Notes: generated by a model from the sequence alone, not told the origin. Positions 6,720 through 14,775 are shown, counted from the stretch's first letter. The stretch is DNA of 19,833 nucleotides from UBA2942 sp045127535 (GCA_045127535.1 JBGVQN010000032.1:1-19833); one strand, 5' to 3'. Made by a program: numbers and translations.

Positions 6720-6834
6720 TATTCTGAATCCAGGTATTTGCAGCCGGACATCTAATGTCAGCGTTCCGGGGGCTGGTATTACCATGCAGCCACCTGGCAT
6801 TCAGAATAGAATAGGCAATTGCCTGAATTGCCTA
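6720..6834 (+). other. structured intergenic element between DUF58 and transglutaminase genes
   Basis: ATTCTGAATCCAGGT (6721-6735) pairs with ACCTGGCATTCAGAAT (6792-6807) with one bulged base, closing a 56-nt interior. Inside, CAGCCGGA (6741-6748) can pair with TCCGG...GGCTG (6765-6775). Alternatively GACAT (6747-6751) pairs with ATGTC (6755-6759), and GGCTG (6771-6775) pairs with the second CAGCC (6787-6791). A separate 9-bp hairpin TAGGCAATT/AATTGCCTA (6812-6834) ends 7 nt before the ribosome site AAAGGAG (6842-6848). There is no T-run, so it is not a terminator. It may be a small palindromic repeat insertion or a cis-regulatory RNA tuning the last gene of the operon. No known class was recognised. 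Confidence 0.55.
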
Positions 6835-6853
6835 AGAATAGAAAGGAGCAGGT

Positions 6854-9403
6854 TTGAGGGAATCGGGAATTCGTGTCGTATTATCGGAAAAAGCCAGTGA
6901 CAGCAAAGCAGTCTACAGCAAAAAAAATACGTTTCTGGTGTCACTGATTTGTTTTGTATACCTGCTGTTGGGAGAGTGCGGAATCTTATTTGCCATAAAC
7001 CAGGTATTTCAGCTGGGAGTTCCCTTTCTGCAGCTGATGGGGATCACAGCTGCTGTCAGTGCAGGGACTGCCCTGTTATTGTCCTTTCCAAAATGGAGGC
7101 TGTACGGACTGTTTGGGCTGTTGGCTTCCTGTGTGGTATTTTTTGTTTACTTTTGGGATCAGCTGGTGGTGGGTTTCCTGTATATATGGGAAAGTTTTGG
7201 AATTCAGTTTGATGCATACTTTCATGGAGCAGGAGAGATCAGCCAGTCTCTTTCTGGAATAGAATCTCAGGTAATGCTGGCTATGACAGGCATCAGCCTG
7301 GTGCTTGCCTTGTTCATCGGCAGTTCCATTTTTTTGTGGAGAAGTTTGTCTGCCTCTCTCATATTGTTTGCAGCAGTTGATATACTCATACTGGTGGTAG
7401 GGCTGATGCCTCCTATCTGGGTGGTTATGGTACAGCTTGTGTCATTGTTTGGAATTTCCCTGCTGGGGGGATGCCGGAATAAGCAGCCTGTCTTTGGGAC
7501 AGTGACCCGTATTGATGCCAGGATCGGACTGCGCCAGAAGATGCAGCTGCAGGTTTCCATAGGGATCGTACTATTAGCTGCAGGCATTATGTATCTGGTA
7601 TCGGCACTGCTGCTGGAACCGGCATATGCAAAAGTAACGGAAAGCAGAGAGATTACCAATCAGATCCGTGAGGATATTCAGGATTTTACCATCAATGGCT
7701 GGGATGACTTTGATTTTACCATTACTGGCCGGGGAACTATGGGATTAAACGGAGGACAGCTTGGAGATTATAAGTCTATCTCTGGGAAAAAACAGACGGA
7801 TTTATATATTACCTCGGATGTGTCATATTCAGGCACTGTATACATCAAAGGCTTTGCGGCAGGGTTGTATGCAGGGGATCATTGGGAACAGGTGATGTTT
7901 CAGGAATGGGCAGAAAATGATTATGGAAGCGGAACATGGGAAATCGTGCCGGAAGCAAATTATGTATCTCAGGAATACAGCAGTCTGCTTCATCTGGCAT
8001 CCCAGCTGGGAGATACTGACAAGATCGTGGTGTCTAAGGCCATGAAGGTGGAAGCAGAGCATGCCAGTGATGATTACAGTTACCTGCCGGGATTTCCTCA
8101 GGCGGCAATATTTGGAAACAGCATGCCTTTGTATGGCTGGGCAGAGCAGATCAGTACCAATGCGTCTTATGTAACGGTGCTTGCTTCACCTTCCTGGCTG
8201 CTGACACAGATAGACGGGGGAATCGGTTCCTATACCCAGGAAGCAGAAACCATTACCATAACCAATGGAAAAACAGAAGTTTCTGCAGACTATGATCAGT
8301 TTGTCCAGGAGAATTATCTGCAGATTCCTGCTCAGGTATTAGACCGGGTAGAAATGGACTGGAATACATATCTGCAGGAACATGGAGCATCCGATGAAAA
8401 GGAAACCTATGGGGGACTGGCAGGTCTTGTGTGCAGCTATTTAACTGAACGGGCAGATTACACCATGTCACCAGGAAAGACCCCATCTGACCAGGATTTT
8501 ATTGACTATTTTATTTTTGAACAGAAAAAGGGTTATTGTGTGCATTTTGCTTCTGCTGCGACCATGCTCTTTCGCATGAGCGGTGTACCTGCCAGATACG
8601 TAGAGGGGTATACAATAGAAGGATTGGAAGCAGGCGTGAAGACGGTGGTAATGGATACCCAGGCTCATGCATGGTGTGAAATTTATGTCAGCGGCTTTGG
8701 ATGGGTACCGATAGATGTAACGCCAGGGGGCCGGGAGGCTTTTTCTAATACAGGAAACGAAGAAGAAACTGGTGAAGAGACCCAGGTGGAAACAGTAACA
8801 GAGACGGAAATCGTAACGGTACCTGCAGAAGAGACCGTGAATCAGCAGGAAAACCAGAAAGAAACCATCTCCCAGAATTCTTCAGAACTTCCAGGCGAAA
8901 GTGATGAACCAATACCAGGTACTTCCGGCCGTATTGGTACAGAGGTATTGGAGAAGTTTCTTACGTTTCTGGGTATGATCCTATTGCTGCTGATGATACG
9001 GTTTGCCATCGGGAAACGAAGTAAGATCCTTTTGAACAGATGTAAAAACAGATTGGAGCAGGTCGATTGCAGACGGGCCATTCTGGCTGCGTATGGTTAT
9101 ACGGTTTCCATGACCGCACATTTGCCCTGCCCGTCAGATCTGGATCTGTCTTTGGAGGAATTTGAAAAAGGGTATCCGGACGGAGATGGAATCTTGTTTA
9201 CACGTTGGAAAGAGCTGGTACAGGAAGCCTGTTTCTCCTGCCATGAGATGACGGACAGCGACCGGGAGACTGTACTAGAATTCTACCGGTATATGTACCA
9301 GAAATCTCTGATCATAGGAAAGGATGGAAAAACCATCGGTGGTTTACAGCAGAAATGCAGACGCTGGTGGAGAATCTACGGCAGCTGCTATTTTGAAGTA
9401 TAA
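6854..9403 (+). CDS. membrane transglutaminase-like (TgpA-type) protein
   Basis: This is a large envelope protein of 849 residues. Several transmembrane helices fill roughly residues 25-190 and 232-250, and a long extracytoplasmic region follows. It carries a transglutaminase-like core with the full triad: Cys562 (KKGYCVHFASA), His605 (QAHAWCEIY) and Asp621 (VPIDVTPG). A Glu/Thr-rich linker (about 640-690), another transmembrane helix (about 698-722) and a cytoplasmic C-terminal DUF4129-like tail complete it. TTG 6854 is the start because AAAGGAG (6842-6848) is 5 nt upstream and no in-frame ATG or GTG lies nearby. It follows DUF58 after 183 nt, where these genes are normally tightly packed. 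The family may hydrolyse, crosslink or amidate surface proteins; the substrate is unknown. Confidence 0.93.
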   Translation: MRESGIRVVLSEKASDSKAVYSKKNTFLVSLICFVYLLLGECGILFAINQVFQLGVPFLQLMGITAAVSAGTALLLSFPKWRLYGLFGLLASCVVFFVYFWDQLVVGFLYIWESFGIQFDAYFHGAGEISQSLSGIESQVMLAMTGISLVLALFIGSSIFLWRSLSASLILFAAVDILILVVGLMPPIWVVMVQLVSLFGISLLGGCRNKQPVFGTVTRIDARIGLRQKMQLQVSIGIVLLAAGIMYLVSALLLEPAYAKVTESREITNQIREDIQDFTINGWDDFDFTITGRGTMGLNGGQLGDYKSISGKKQTDLYITSDVSYSGTVYIKGFAAGLYAGDHWEQVMFQEWAENDYGSGTWEIVPEANYVSQEYSSLLHLASQLGDTDKIVVSKAMKVEAEHASDDYSYLPGFPQAAIFGNSMPLYGWAEQISTNASYVTVLASPSWLLTQIDGGIGSYTQEAETITITNGKTEVSADYDQFVQENYLQIPAQVLDRVEMDWNTYLQEHGASDEKETYGGLAGLVCSYLTERADYTMSPGKTPSDQDFIDYFIFEQKKGYCVHFASAATMLFRMSGVPARYVEGYTIEGLEAGVKTVVMDTQAHAWCEIYVSGFGWVPIDVTPGGREAFSNTGNEEETGEETQVETVTETEIVTVPAEETVNQQENQKETISQNSSELPGESDEPIPGTSGRIGTEVLEKFLTFLGMILLLLMIRFAIGKRSKILLNRCKNRLEQVDCRRAILAAYGYTVSMTAHLPCPSDLDLSLEEFEKGYPDGDGILFTRWKELVQEACFSCHEMTDSDRETVLEFYRYMYQKSLIIGKDGKTIGGLQQKCRRWWRIYGSCYFEV

Positions 9404-9408
9404 TACCT

Positions 9409-10779
9409 TTAAAGCTGCTTTCTGCAAAAGAAAAATCCTGCCCCTGTAACAAACAGGATCAAATGGAGGAATAAAATAAACAAAGCATAGGGAAGTGTCT
9501 GTCCGGAGGCGGCACTTCCTTTTATAATGGAAAGAATGTCCAGGGAACCTATTATGCTGTAAGAAGTCCAGGCCAGGTAAGAGTTGGAAACGTGCTGCCC
9601 TGCACACCAGGAAAGAACCATTCCAGAAAGTCCTGCTGCAGTCACCACACCAGAATAAGGCACCAGTGCAGAGCAAAACAGACAGAAAGCGGCAGTCACA
9701 TATATGGGCAGGCAAATCAGAAAATAATGTTTTAACAGCAGAAGCAAAGTAGAGTAAGCATTCACCATACCATCCCGTACAAAGAGAGTGGAAGCCTGTA
9801 AATCCTCCGTGCCAAACAGCAGGGAGGCAGTCACTACATTGGCAGTAAAAATAAACAGGATCCATCCAGTACAGATGATCATGGCAGCACAAAGCTTGGC
9901 AGTAAAGTAATTTTGTCTGTTTACCGGCTGGGAAAACAACAGATTCAGATTGTGCAGCCGGATTTCTCCTGCAATGATGGCTGAGAGAAGGAAAAGGATA
10001 GGGATCTGCAATAAAGGCAGCAGGGTTCTGCTGTCAAAAAGGCTTTTCCAGAATATACTGTCTCCAAAGTCTGTATCTGTGATCAGAAGAGATACATTTT
10101 GTTCCAACCGGTATTTGGCTACCGCCTGTTTGTTATATGCTTTCTGCCAGGTGCTGTCATAGGCATCGGTATCGGAAGCCTGCAGTTCCAGACGAGCCAG
10201 AGAAAGACTGCTTTCCAGCAAATCGTCTGCAGCCTCCTGTCTCCAGTCACCAGTATCCGGTTCGATGTTCTGGGTGATCAGATAGGAGTAATATTGGGTG
10301 TAATAATATTTTTCTGTAGAGGAAAGGCTGTCATCTTCCTGTACACGTTCTGCCAGCAGCTGGAGATAGTCATTGGAAGAATTGGTACGGACAGCCTGGC
10401 ACAGCAGTTTGAAATAGCGGTAGTAAGCAGCTATTTCATGAGGGGTAGCGCTTTCTTCACAAATTTTTTTCTGATAATATCCAAATGCTTCATTTAAGGC
10501 AGTCATCTGCCATCCACGTATGGGAATGTGCAGATTTTTTTCCAGAATATATTCATATTTATGGAGCTGATACCGGGTGTCGGCAGTTTCCTGGACAGCC
10601 AGCTGTTCCATAATGGCGGTCACAGTTTCGGAAGTAGTATAGGTCATGGTGGAATCCTGGCAGTCGTATGAGCAGTGAAAAAAGAACAGCACAAAGCAGC
10701 CCAGGCACAGAAAAAAGGGTACCAGGGCAAATGGCCGGCCAATTAGCTTTTTTAATTCATTTTTAATCAGATTAATCAA
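9409..10779 (-). CDS. ABC-2 type permease, large-loop form
   Basis: This is the membrane subunit of the transporter with the upstream ATPase, about 456 residues. One transmembrane helix near the N-terminus is followed by an extracytoplasmic domain of about 190 residues rich in Tyr, Gln and Glu. About five more helices fill the C-terminal half, including the conserved AGEIRLHNLNLLFSQPVNR stretch typical of ABC-2 permeases. An in-frame ATG at 10818 lies deep in the ATPase gene without a ribosome site. TTG 10779 has GGAGG 8 nt upstream, overlaps the ATPase end by 8 nt, and gives the usual start INLIKNELKKL, so it is preferred. Its stop lies only 5 nt from the stop of the convergent transglutaminase gene. 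The substrate is unknown. Confidence 0.82.
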   Translation of the reverse strand: MINLIKNELKKLIGRPFALVPFFLCLGCFVLFFFHCSYDCQDSTMTYTTSETVTAIMEQLAVQETADTRYQLHKYEYILEKNLHIPIRGWQMTALNEAFGYYQKKICEESATPHEIAAYYRYFKLLCQAVRTNSSNDYLQLLAERVQEDDSLSSTEKYYYTQYYSYLITQNIEPDTGDWRQEAADDLLESSLSLARLELQASDTDAYDSTWQKAYNKQAVAKYRLEQNVSLLITDTDFGDSIFWKSLFDSRTLLPLLQIPILFLLSAIIAGEIRLHNLNLLFSQPVNRQNYFTAKLCAAMIICTGWILFIFTANVVTASLLFGTEDLQASTLFVRDGMVNAYSTLLLLLKHYFLICLPIYVTAAFCLFCSALVPYSGVVTAAGLSGMVLSWCAGQHVSNSYLAWTSYSIIGSLDILSIIKGSAASGQTLPYALFILFLHLILFVTGAGFFFCRKQL

Positions 10780-11716
10780 GCTGCACACCTCCACTGTGGG
10801 TGATTTCCAGAAAAGCATCCTCTAGGGTACGGTTGTCAATGGGGTATATAGTATACACATCCAGTCCCCAGGCAATAAATTGATAGTTTAATTTTGCTAA
10901 CAGAGTGTCTGTATCATTATTGGGCAGGGAAAGTTCTAAACTGTGTTGGTCAGAAATAACCGCCTCTGTATCCAGCACCAGTCGGGCAGCGTTGGCAGCT
11001 TCCTTGGCATCACTGACCCGGAACCGGTAAATGGTATGGGTTCCACCGGTGGTATGAATCAGCTCGTGCATAGGGCGGTTTTCTACAATACGACCTCCTG
11101 AGAGCATGATGACTCTGTCACACATCAGCTCTGCTTCTGAAAGCAGGTTGGTGGTAGTAAGGATGCAGATGTGCTGTTCTCTTGCCAGTTTCCGGAGGTA
11201 TTCCCGGAGGTTGCGGATTCCACCAGGGTCCAGTCCTGCTGCAGGCTCGTCTAAAATCAGTACCCGGGGCTGATGCAGGAGAGCCAGGGCAATAGCCAGG
11301 CGTTTTTTCATACCATTGGAATAAGTGCTTACTTTACGGTGAATACATCGAACCAGACCTGAAAAATAAATAATGTCTGTCAGCTGTTGGTCAGTTACAT
11401 TGGGGCGCAGCCCTGCAAACATCCGCAGGTTCTGCATACCTGTAAGATAAGGATAGAATCCGTTGTCTTCTAATATACAGCCTGCATAATTCATGCAGTT
11501 TTTAGGCTTGCCGCAGCATTCTCCGGCGATCCAGATCGTACCGTAGTCTGGTTTGACCTGGCCGGTGAGTACTTTGATCAGGGAGGTTTTGCCAGAACCG
11601 TTGGCACCAAGGATCCCTAAGATTTCTCCTGGAAAAGCCTCCAGGGTAATATTATATAAAAGGGTTTTCGGCCCTTTTTTTAAGGTAACATTCTGCATTT
11701 GAATTGCTGCATCCAT
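10772..11716 (-). CDS. ABC transporter ATP-binding protein with H-loop His replaced by Asn
   Basis: This ATPase subunit of about 314 residues has Walker A GANGSGKTS (37-45), signature YSNGM (132-136), and Walker B RVLILDE with Glu157. The H-loop position reads ILTTTNLLSEAE, with Asn190 where STH is normal. The C-terminal 90 residues (DAKEAANAARLVLD onwards) form the accessory domain common in bacitracin/lantibiotic-type export ATPases. The longer frame to TTG 11749 lacks a ribosome site. ATG 11716 has GGAGG 12 nt upstream, somewhat long, but starts at the normal N-terminus. It is probably co-translated with the permease. Loss of the H-loop His usually weakens ATP hydrolysis, so activity may be slow or asymmetric. 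Confidence 0.88.
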   Translation of the reverse strand: MDAAIQMQNVTLKKGPKTLLYNITLEAFPGEILGILGANGSGKTSLIKVLTGQVKPDYGTIWIAGECCGKPKNCMNYAGCILEDNGFYPYLTGMQNLRMFAGLRPNVTDQQLTDIIYFSGLVRCIHRKVSTYSNGMKKRLAIALALLHQPRVLILDEPAAGLDPGGIRNLREYLRKLAREQHICILTTTNLLSEAELMCDRVIMLSGGRIVENRPMHELIHTTGGTHTIYRFRVSDAKEAANAARLVLDTEAVISDQHSLELSLPNNDTDTLLAKLNYQFIAWGLDVYTIYPIDNRTLEDAFLEITHSGGVQLD

Positions 11717-11780
11717 ATTTTGCTTATTCCTCCAAAACCAGTGATACAACTGCTTCTTTATTTATAAAATGAATGTATTT

Positions 11781-11831
11781 GTTCAGTCCCCTACAGATCC
11801 AGCCAAAATCGTGGACTGGAGGTTTCTGAAC
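11781..11831 (-). other. imperfect hairpin in the leader of the second ABC operon
   Basis: GTTCAG (11781-11786) is complementary to CTGAAC (11826-11831), and CAGTCC (11784-11789) to GGACTG (11813-11818). The segments overlap, so the two pairings compete. They lie between the predicted minus-strand start and the ATPase gene, in a leader of about 130 nt. Role unknown; such competing stems fit attenuation but could be chance. Confidence 0.35.
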
Positions 11832-11853
11832 AGTTATAAAAAATACTTTTAAC

Positions 11854-11880
11854 AGTATAACATATTTTGACCGGGAGCAA
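11854..11880 (-). promoter_or_regulatory. promoter candidate of the second ABC operon
   Basis: The minus-strand -10 TATACT (plus 11854-11859) has TTGCTC (plus 11875-11880) upstream at a short 15-nt spacing. It overlaps the divergent plus-strand promoter at 11867-11895, so the two transcripts may compete. The -35 assignment is weak. Confidence 0.35.
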
Positions 11881-11895
11881 TACTGGTTTTAAAAT
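11867..11895 (+). promoter_or_regulatory. promoter of the AI-2E/YtvI-family gene
   Basis: TTGACC (11867-11872) and TAAAAT (11890-11895) each match 5 of 6 consensus positions and are spaced by exactly 17 nt. The start would be near 11902, leaving a leader of about 148 nt that ends with a 7-bp hairpin (12005-12023) before the gene. No other open frame of note lies in this interval. Confidence 0.6.
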
Positions 11896-12004
11896 CTTTC
11901 AGCAGAGGAGTAATCTGATAAAAGAAATGCAAAGATGTTATGTACAAATTTCTGAAAATACGGTATTGTAAAATAGGTAGAAATACAATTACATGTGTTT
12001 GAAA

Positions 12005-12023
12005 CAGGACATGCAGTGTCCTG
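12005..12023 (+). other. 7-bp hairpin in the AI-2E/YtvI gene leader
   Basis: CAGGACA (12005-12011) pairs perfectly with TGTCCTG (12017-12023) around the pentaloop TGCAG. It ends 26 nt before the ATG at 12050. The 14 nt GGAATGAGGGATTA before that ATG are identical to 3637-3650 before the first gene of the MoxR operon. No T-run follows, so this is not a terminator. Confidence 0.5.
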
Positions 12024-12049
12024 GTAAGAACGAAAGGAATGAGGGATTA

Positions 12050-13216
12050 ATGAAAGAAAACAGGGTGAGTATTTTTTGGAAATATGTTCGGATCTTGCTG
12101 AACATTATAATTCCGATTGTTGGAACAGTATTGATCTGTACCGTGGGAATGGCAGTGGTAAGGTTTTTCCTTCCTTTTTTGATTGGATGGCTGATTGCCA
12201 TGATTGCAGGCCCGCTGGTGCGCTTTCTGGATACAAAGGTAAAAATCCTTCGGTCCTTTAGTTCCTTTGCCATTATTGTGGTGGTTTTAGGGGGCATCGT
12301 GGCGGCTCTTTGCTGGATGGTATCCTGGCTAGGCAGGCAGGTAATAGATCTGATACAGAATATGCCTGTGTTAGAGAGTACCATGCGGGAGCAGGCAGCT
12401 CTTCTGCAGGATAAATTGGCGGGGCTGGCAGCACTGCTTCCGGAAGAAATTTCTGTATCTGTGGATAATGCGGGAAGTAAGCTCATAGATTATTTAGCCG
12501 GGTATATTGGAAATTTGACCCACCCAGTCATTTCAGCAGCAGGAGACTTTGTGTCTGCCATTCCCAATGCCTTTGTCTATCTGATCGTAACCATTCTGTC
12601 TGCCTACTTTTTTCTGGCAGACAAAGAGAAGATCAGTAAGGCAGTATCGGAGATTATGCCAGCATCTTTAAAGGAAAAAGTCCATCTGATGAAAAAAAGG
12701 ACCACAAGCCTGGTAGGCGGATACTTTTTTGCCCAGCTGAAAATTATGTGTATGATTTATATCATACTGGTGATCGGCTTTCTGATACTGGGAGTAGATT
12801 ATTCCGGACTGATCGCATTGTTGGTGGCTTTGCTGGATTTCCTGCCGGTATTTGGAACTGGCACAGTACTGATTCCATGGGCCATTATTGAGCTGATTAT
12901 GGGAAATTATCTTTCTGCCATTGGTATGCTGGTGCTGTATGGAGTGACCCTTCTCAGCCGGCAGCTGCTGCAGCCAAAGCTGGTGGGAGATGCCATGGGA
13001 CTGAATCCTCTGGCTACATTGTTTTTCATGTATTTGGGTTTTCGCTTTTCCGGAATAGCAGGTATGATCCTGGCAGTGCCCATTGGTATGATGGTGATTG
13101 AATTGTATCACATTGGTATTTTTGACAGTTTCCTGGAAAACTGTGCATTATTGATCCGGGGGATTAATGATTTCCGCAGGGGTGATGTATCTGAAAATGA
13201 ACAGGATGAGAAATAA
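12050..13216 (+). CDS. AI-2E family (YtvI-like) transmembrane protein
   Basis: This polytopic membrane protein of 388 residues belongs to the AI-2E transporter family (PF01594), also found as YtvI in spore formers. Hydrophobic segments lie at about 12-30, 36-55, 65-90, 165-190, 225-248, 250-275, 280-305 and 330-355. A soluble amphipathic region (95-160) follows the first three. The conserved C-terminal ALLDFLPVFGTGTVLIPWA, LLSRQLLQPKLVGDAMGLNPLATLFFMYLGF and GMILAVPIGMM stretches are diagnostic. ATG 12050 is chosen over 11993 because GAGGG lies 4 nt before it and the upstream frame contains a leader hairpin. Members may exchange small molecules or ions; the actual substrate is unknown. It stands alone, upstream of glnA. 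Confidence 0.88.
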   Translation: MKENRVSIFWKYVRILLNIIIPIVGTVLICTVGMAVVRFFLPFLIGWLIAMIAGPLVRFLDTKVKILRSFSSFAIIVVVLGGIVAALCWMVSWLGRQVIDLIQNMPVLESTMREQAALLQDKLAGLAALLPEEISVSVDNAGSKLIDYLAGYIGNLTHPVISAAGDFVSAIPNAFVYLIVTILSAYFFLADKEKISKAVSEIMPASLKEKVHLMKKRTTSLVGGYFFAQLKIMCMIYIILVIGFLILGVDYSGLIALLVALLDFLPVFGTGTVLIPWAIIELIMGNYLSAIGMLVLYGVTLLSRQLLQPKLVGDAMGLNPLATLFFMYLGFRFSGIAGMILAVPIGMMVIELYHIGIFDSFLENCALLIRGINDFRRGDVSENEQDEK

Positions 13217-13292
13217 TTTTTATCCAAAATAGGAAGTAATTTCAAAAAAAACTGTTTAAAACAGAGAAAATATGATTTGAAAATCAAAACAG

Positions 13293-13321
13293 TTGACACT
13301 GGAAAATCAGATTGTTATGAT
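13293..13321 (+). promoter_or_regulatory. promoter of glnA
   Basis: A perfect TTGACA (13293-13298) is followed after 17 nt by TATGAT (13316-13321), placing the start near 13328. Upstream repeats AACTGTTT and AAACAGTT (13250-13257 and 13287-13294, the second touching the -35 box) could be a binding site. The start near 13328 shows that the in-frame ATG at 13330 is leader, not the gene start. Confidence 0.8.
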
Positions 13322-13338
13322 ATTTTTTAATGTCAGTT

Positions 13339-13386
13339 ACCAACAGATACAGCTGCAGTGAATGCTGCAGCTTTGTGTCTGTTGGT
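13339..13386 (+). promoter_or_regulatory. 48-nt hairpin in the glnA leader RNA
   Basis: ACCAACAGATAC (13339-13350) pairs with GTGTCTGTTGGT (13375-13386), 12 bp with one G:U. It continues into AGCTGCAG (13351-13358) with CTGCAGCT (13365-13372), interrupted only by a TT bulge and closed by the hexaloop TGAATG. It sits 11 nt after the predicted start of transcription and 54 nt before the ATG. No T-run follows, so it is not an intrinsic terminator. ANTAR proteins bind RNA hexaloop hairpins, and one is encoded right after glnA, but this loop lacks the A1/G4 pattern described for ANTAR targets. A control element is inferred. Confidence 0.7.
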
Positions 13387-13440
13387 CTGAATGATTCCAT
13401 GAAAACAATGGTTGCAGAAATCGCAGGAGGAAGAAGTCAG

Positions 13441-14775
13441 ATGGGTATTTATACAAGAGAAGACATTATCCGTATGGTGGAAGAAGAAGATGTGGAATTT
13501 ATCCGGCTGCAGTTTACAGACTTATCCGGATTGACCAAAAATATCGCCATCACATCCAGCCAGTTAGAGAAGGCTTTGGATAACCAGTGCTCCTTTAATG
13601 GAGCGGTAATTGATGGTTACGGCAAGATTGAAGAGGCAGATATGTATCTCCATCCGGATTTGGATACTTTTGTCATCTTCCCATGGAGACCTCAGCAGGG
13701 AAAGGTAGCCCGTTTTCTGTGTGATGTATATAAGGCAAATGGGGAATGTTTTGAAGGGGACAGCCGTATGGTGTTAAAGCGTGTGGTGAAAAAAGCTGCA
13801 GATATGGGACTGTACCTGAATGTAGGCCCTGAGTTTGAATTCTTTTTATTTCCTACAGACGATTATGGCAATGTAACAGTAGATACAGGAGAGCAGGCAG
13901 GCTATTTTGATGTGGCTCCTATTGACCGGGGAGAGAATGTCCGCCGTGATATTGTATTGAATCTGGAAGATATGGGCATTGAGGTAGAGAGTTCTTATCA
14001 TGAGCATTCTCCATGCCAGCATGAAATCGATTTGAAGTATACAGATGCCTGCACAGCAGCAGATATGATACAGTCCTTCCGCATGACCACTAAGGTCATT
14101 GCACGCCGCCATGGTCTTCATGCTACTTTTATGCCAAAACCCAAGGATGGTAAGGAAGGTTCCGGCATGCATCTGAATCTTTCTCTGTATAATGCAGAGG
14201 GAAAGAATTTGTTTGATGATCCGGAAGGAGACAACGGCTTGAGTGAACTGGCTTATCAGATGATTGCAGGCATTTTAAAGCATCTTCCGGCAATTTGTCT
14301 GGTCATGAACCCACTGGTGAATTCTTATAAGAGACTTCGTCCGGGCTTTGACGCACCGGTATATGCAGCTTGGTCTGCAAGCAACCGTACTGCAAGCCTG
14401 CGGATTCCTGGTGCCAGAGGAAAGAATACTCGAATTGAACTGCGCAATCCGGATGCAGTGGCCAATGGCTATCTGAGCATTGCCCTGTGTCTGGCTGCAG
14501 GTCTGGAAGGAATAGAAAAGAAACTGCTGCCTCCGGCAAGCGTGGATTTCAACCTGTTTAATATTACAGAAGAGGAAAAGGCTGAACTGGGACTTAGAGA
14601 TCTGCCAACCAGCCTTGGAGATGCTATCTGGGAATTTGAACAGGATGCTTTTGTACAGTCTGTACTGGGATCTCATTTATCCCAACGTCTGATTGAGTCC
14701 AAAAAGCTGGAGTGGAAAAATTATTTAGACCATGTAAGCGATTGGGAAATCAATGAATATATCCGCAAATTTTAA
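13441..14775 (+). CDS. glnA: glutamine synthetase, type I
   Basis: The enzyme makes glutamine from glutamate, ammonia and ATP in the cytoplasm, the entry point of nitrogen assimilation. Its 444 residues match the GSI-alpha form. The beta-grasp N-terminus includes LQFTDLSG and MYLHPDLDTFVIFPW. Metal-binding glutamates sit in GPEFEFF (Glu131, Glu133). The ammonia/glutamate site includes GSGMHLN (His244), and the ATP/substrate arginines lie in NSYKRLRPG, SNRTASLRIPG and RIELRNPDA. The segment NLFNITEEE lacks the tyrosine adenylylated in the GSI-beta enzymes, so control is likely by feedback and at RNA level. ATG 13441 is chosen for AGGAGG (13425-13430) and family length. The ANTAR gene follows 38 nt later. 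Confidence 0.97.
   Translation: MGIYTREDIIRMVEEEDVEFIRLQFTDLSGLTKNIAITSSQLEKALDNQCSFNGAVIDGYGKIEEADMYLHPDLDTFVIFPWRPQQGKVARFLCDVYKANGECFEGDSRMVLKRVVKKAADMGLYLNVGPEFEFFLFPTDDYGNVTVDTGEQAGYFDVAPIDRGENVRRDIVLNLEDMGIEVESSYHEHSPCQHEIDLKYTDACTAADMIQSFRMTTKVIARRHGLHATFMPKPKDGKEGSGMHLNLSLYNAEGKNLFDDPEGDNGLSELAYQMIAGILKHLPAICLVMNPLVNSYKRLRPGFDAPVYAAWSASNRTASLRIPGARGKNTRIELRNPDAVANGYLSIALCLAAGLEGIEKKLLPPASVDFNLFNITEEEKAELGLRDLPTSLGDAIWEFEQDAFVQSVLGSHLSQRLIESKKLEWKNYLDHVSDWEINEYIRKF

Noticed and set aside
6706..6900. 64-codon frame between DUF58 and the transglutaminase gene
   Set aside because: No ribosome site, and it consists largely of the palindromic element; its end overlaps the real gene in another frame.
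8760..8900. Glu/Thr-rich repetitive stretch in the transglutaminase-like gene as a repeat
   Set aside because: It is a low-complexity linker before the last membrane helix, common in this family, without a real repeat unit.
13330..13440. Longer glnA start at ATG 13330
   Set aside because: It would start at the transcription start without a ribosome site and translate the leader hairpin; ATG 13441 has AGGAGG and fits family length.
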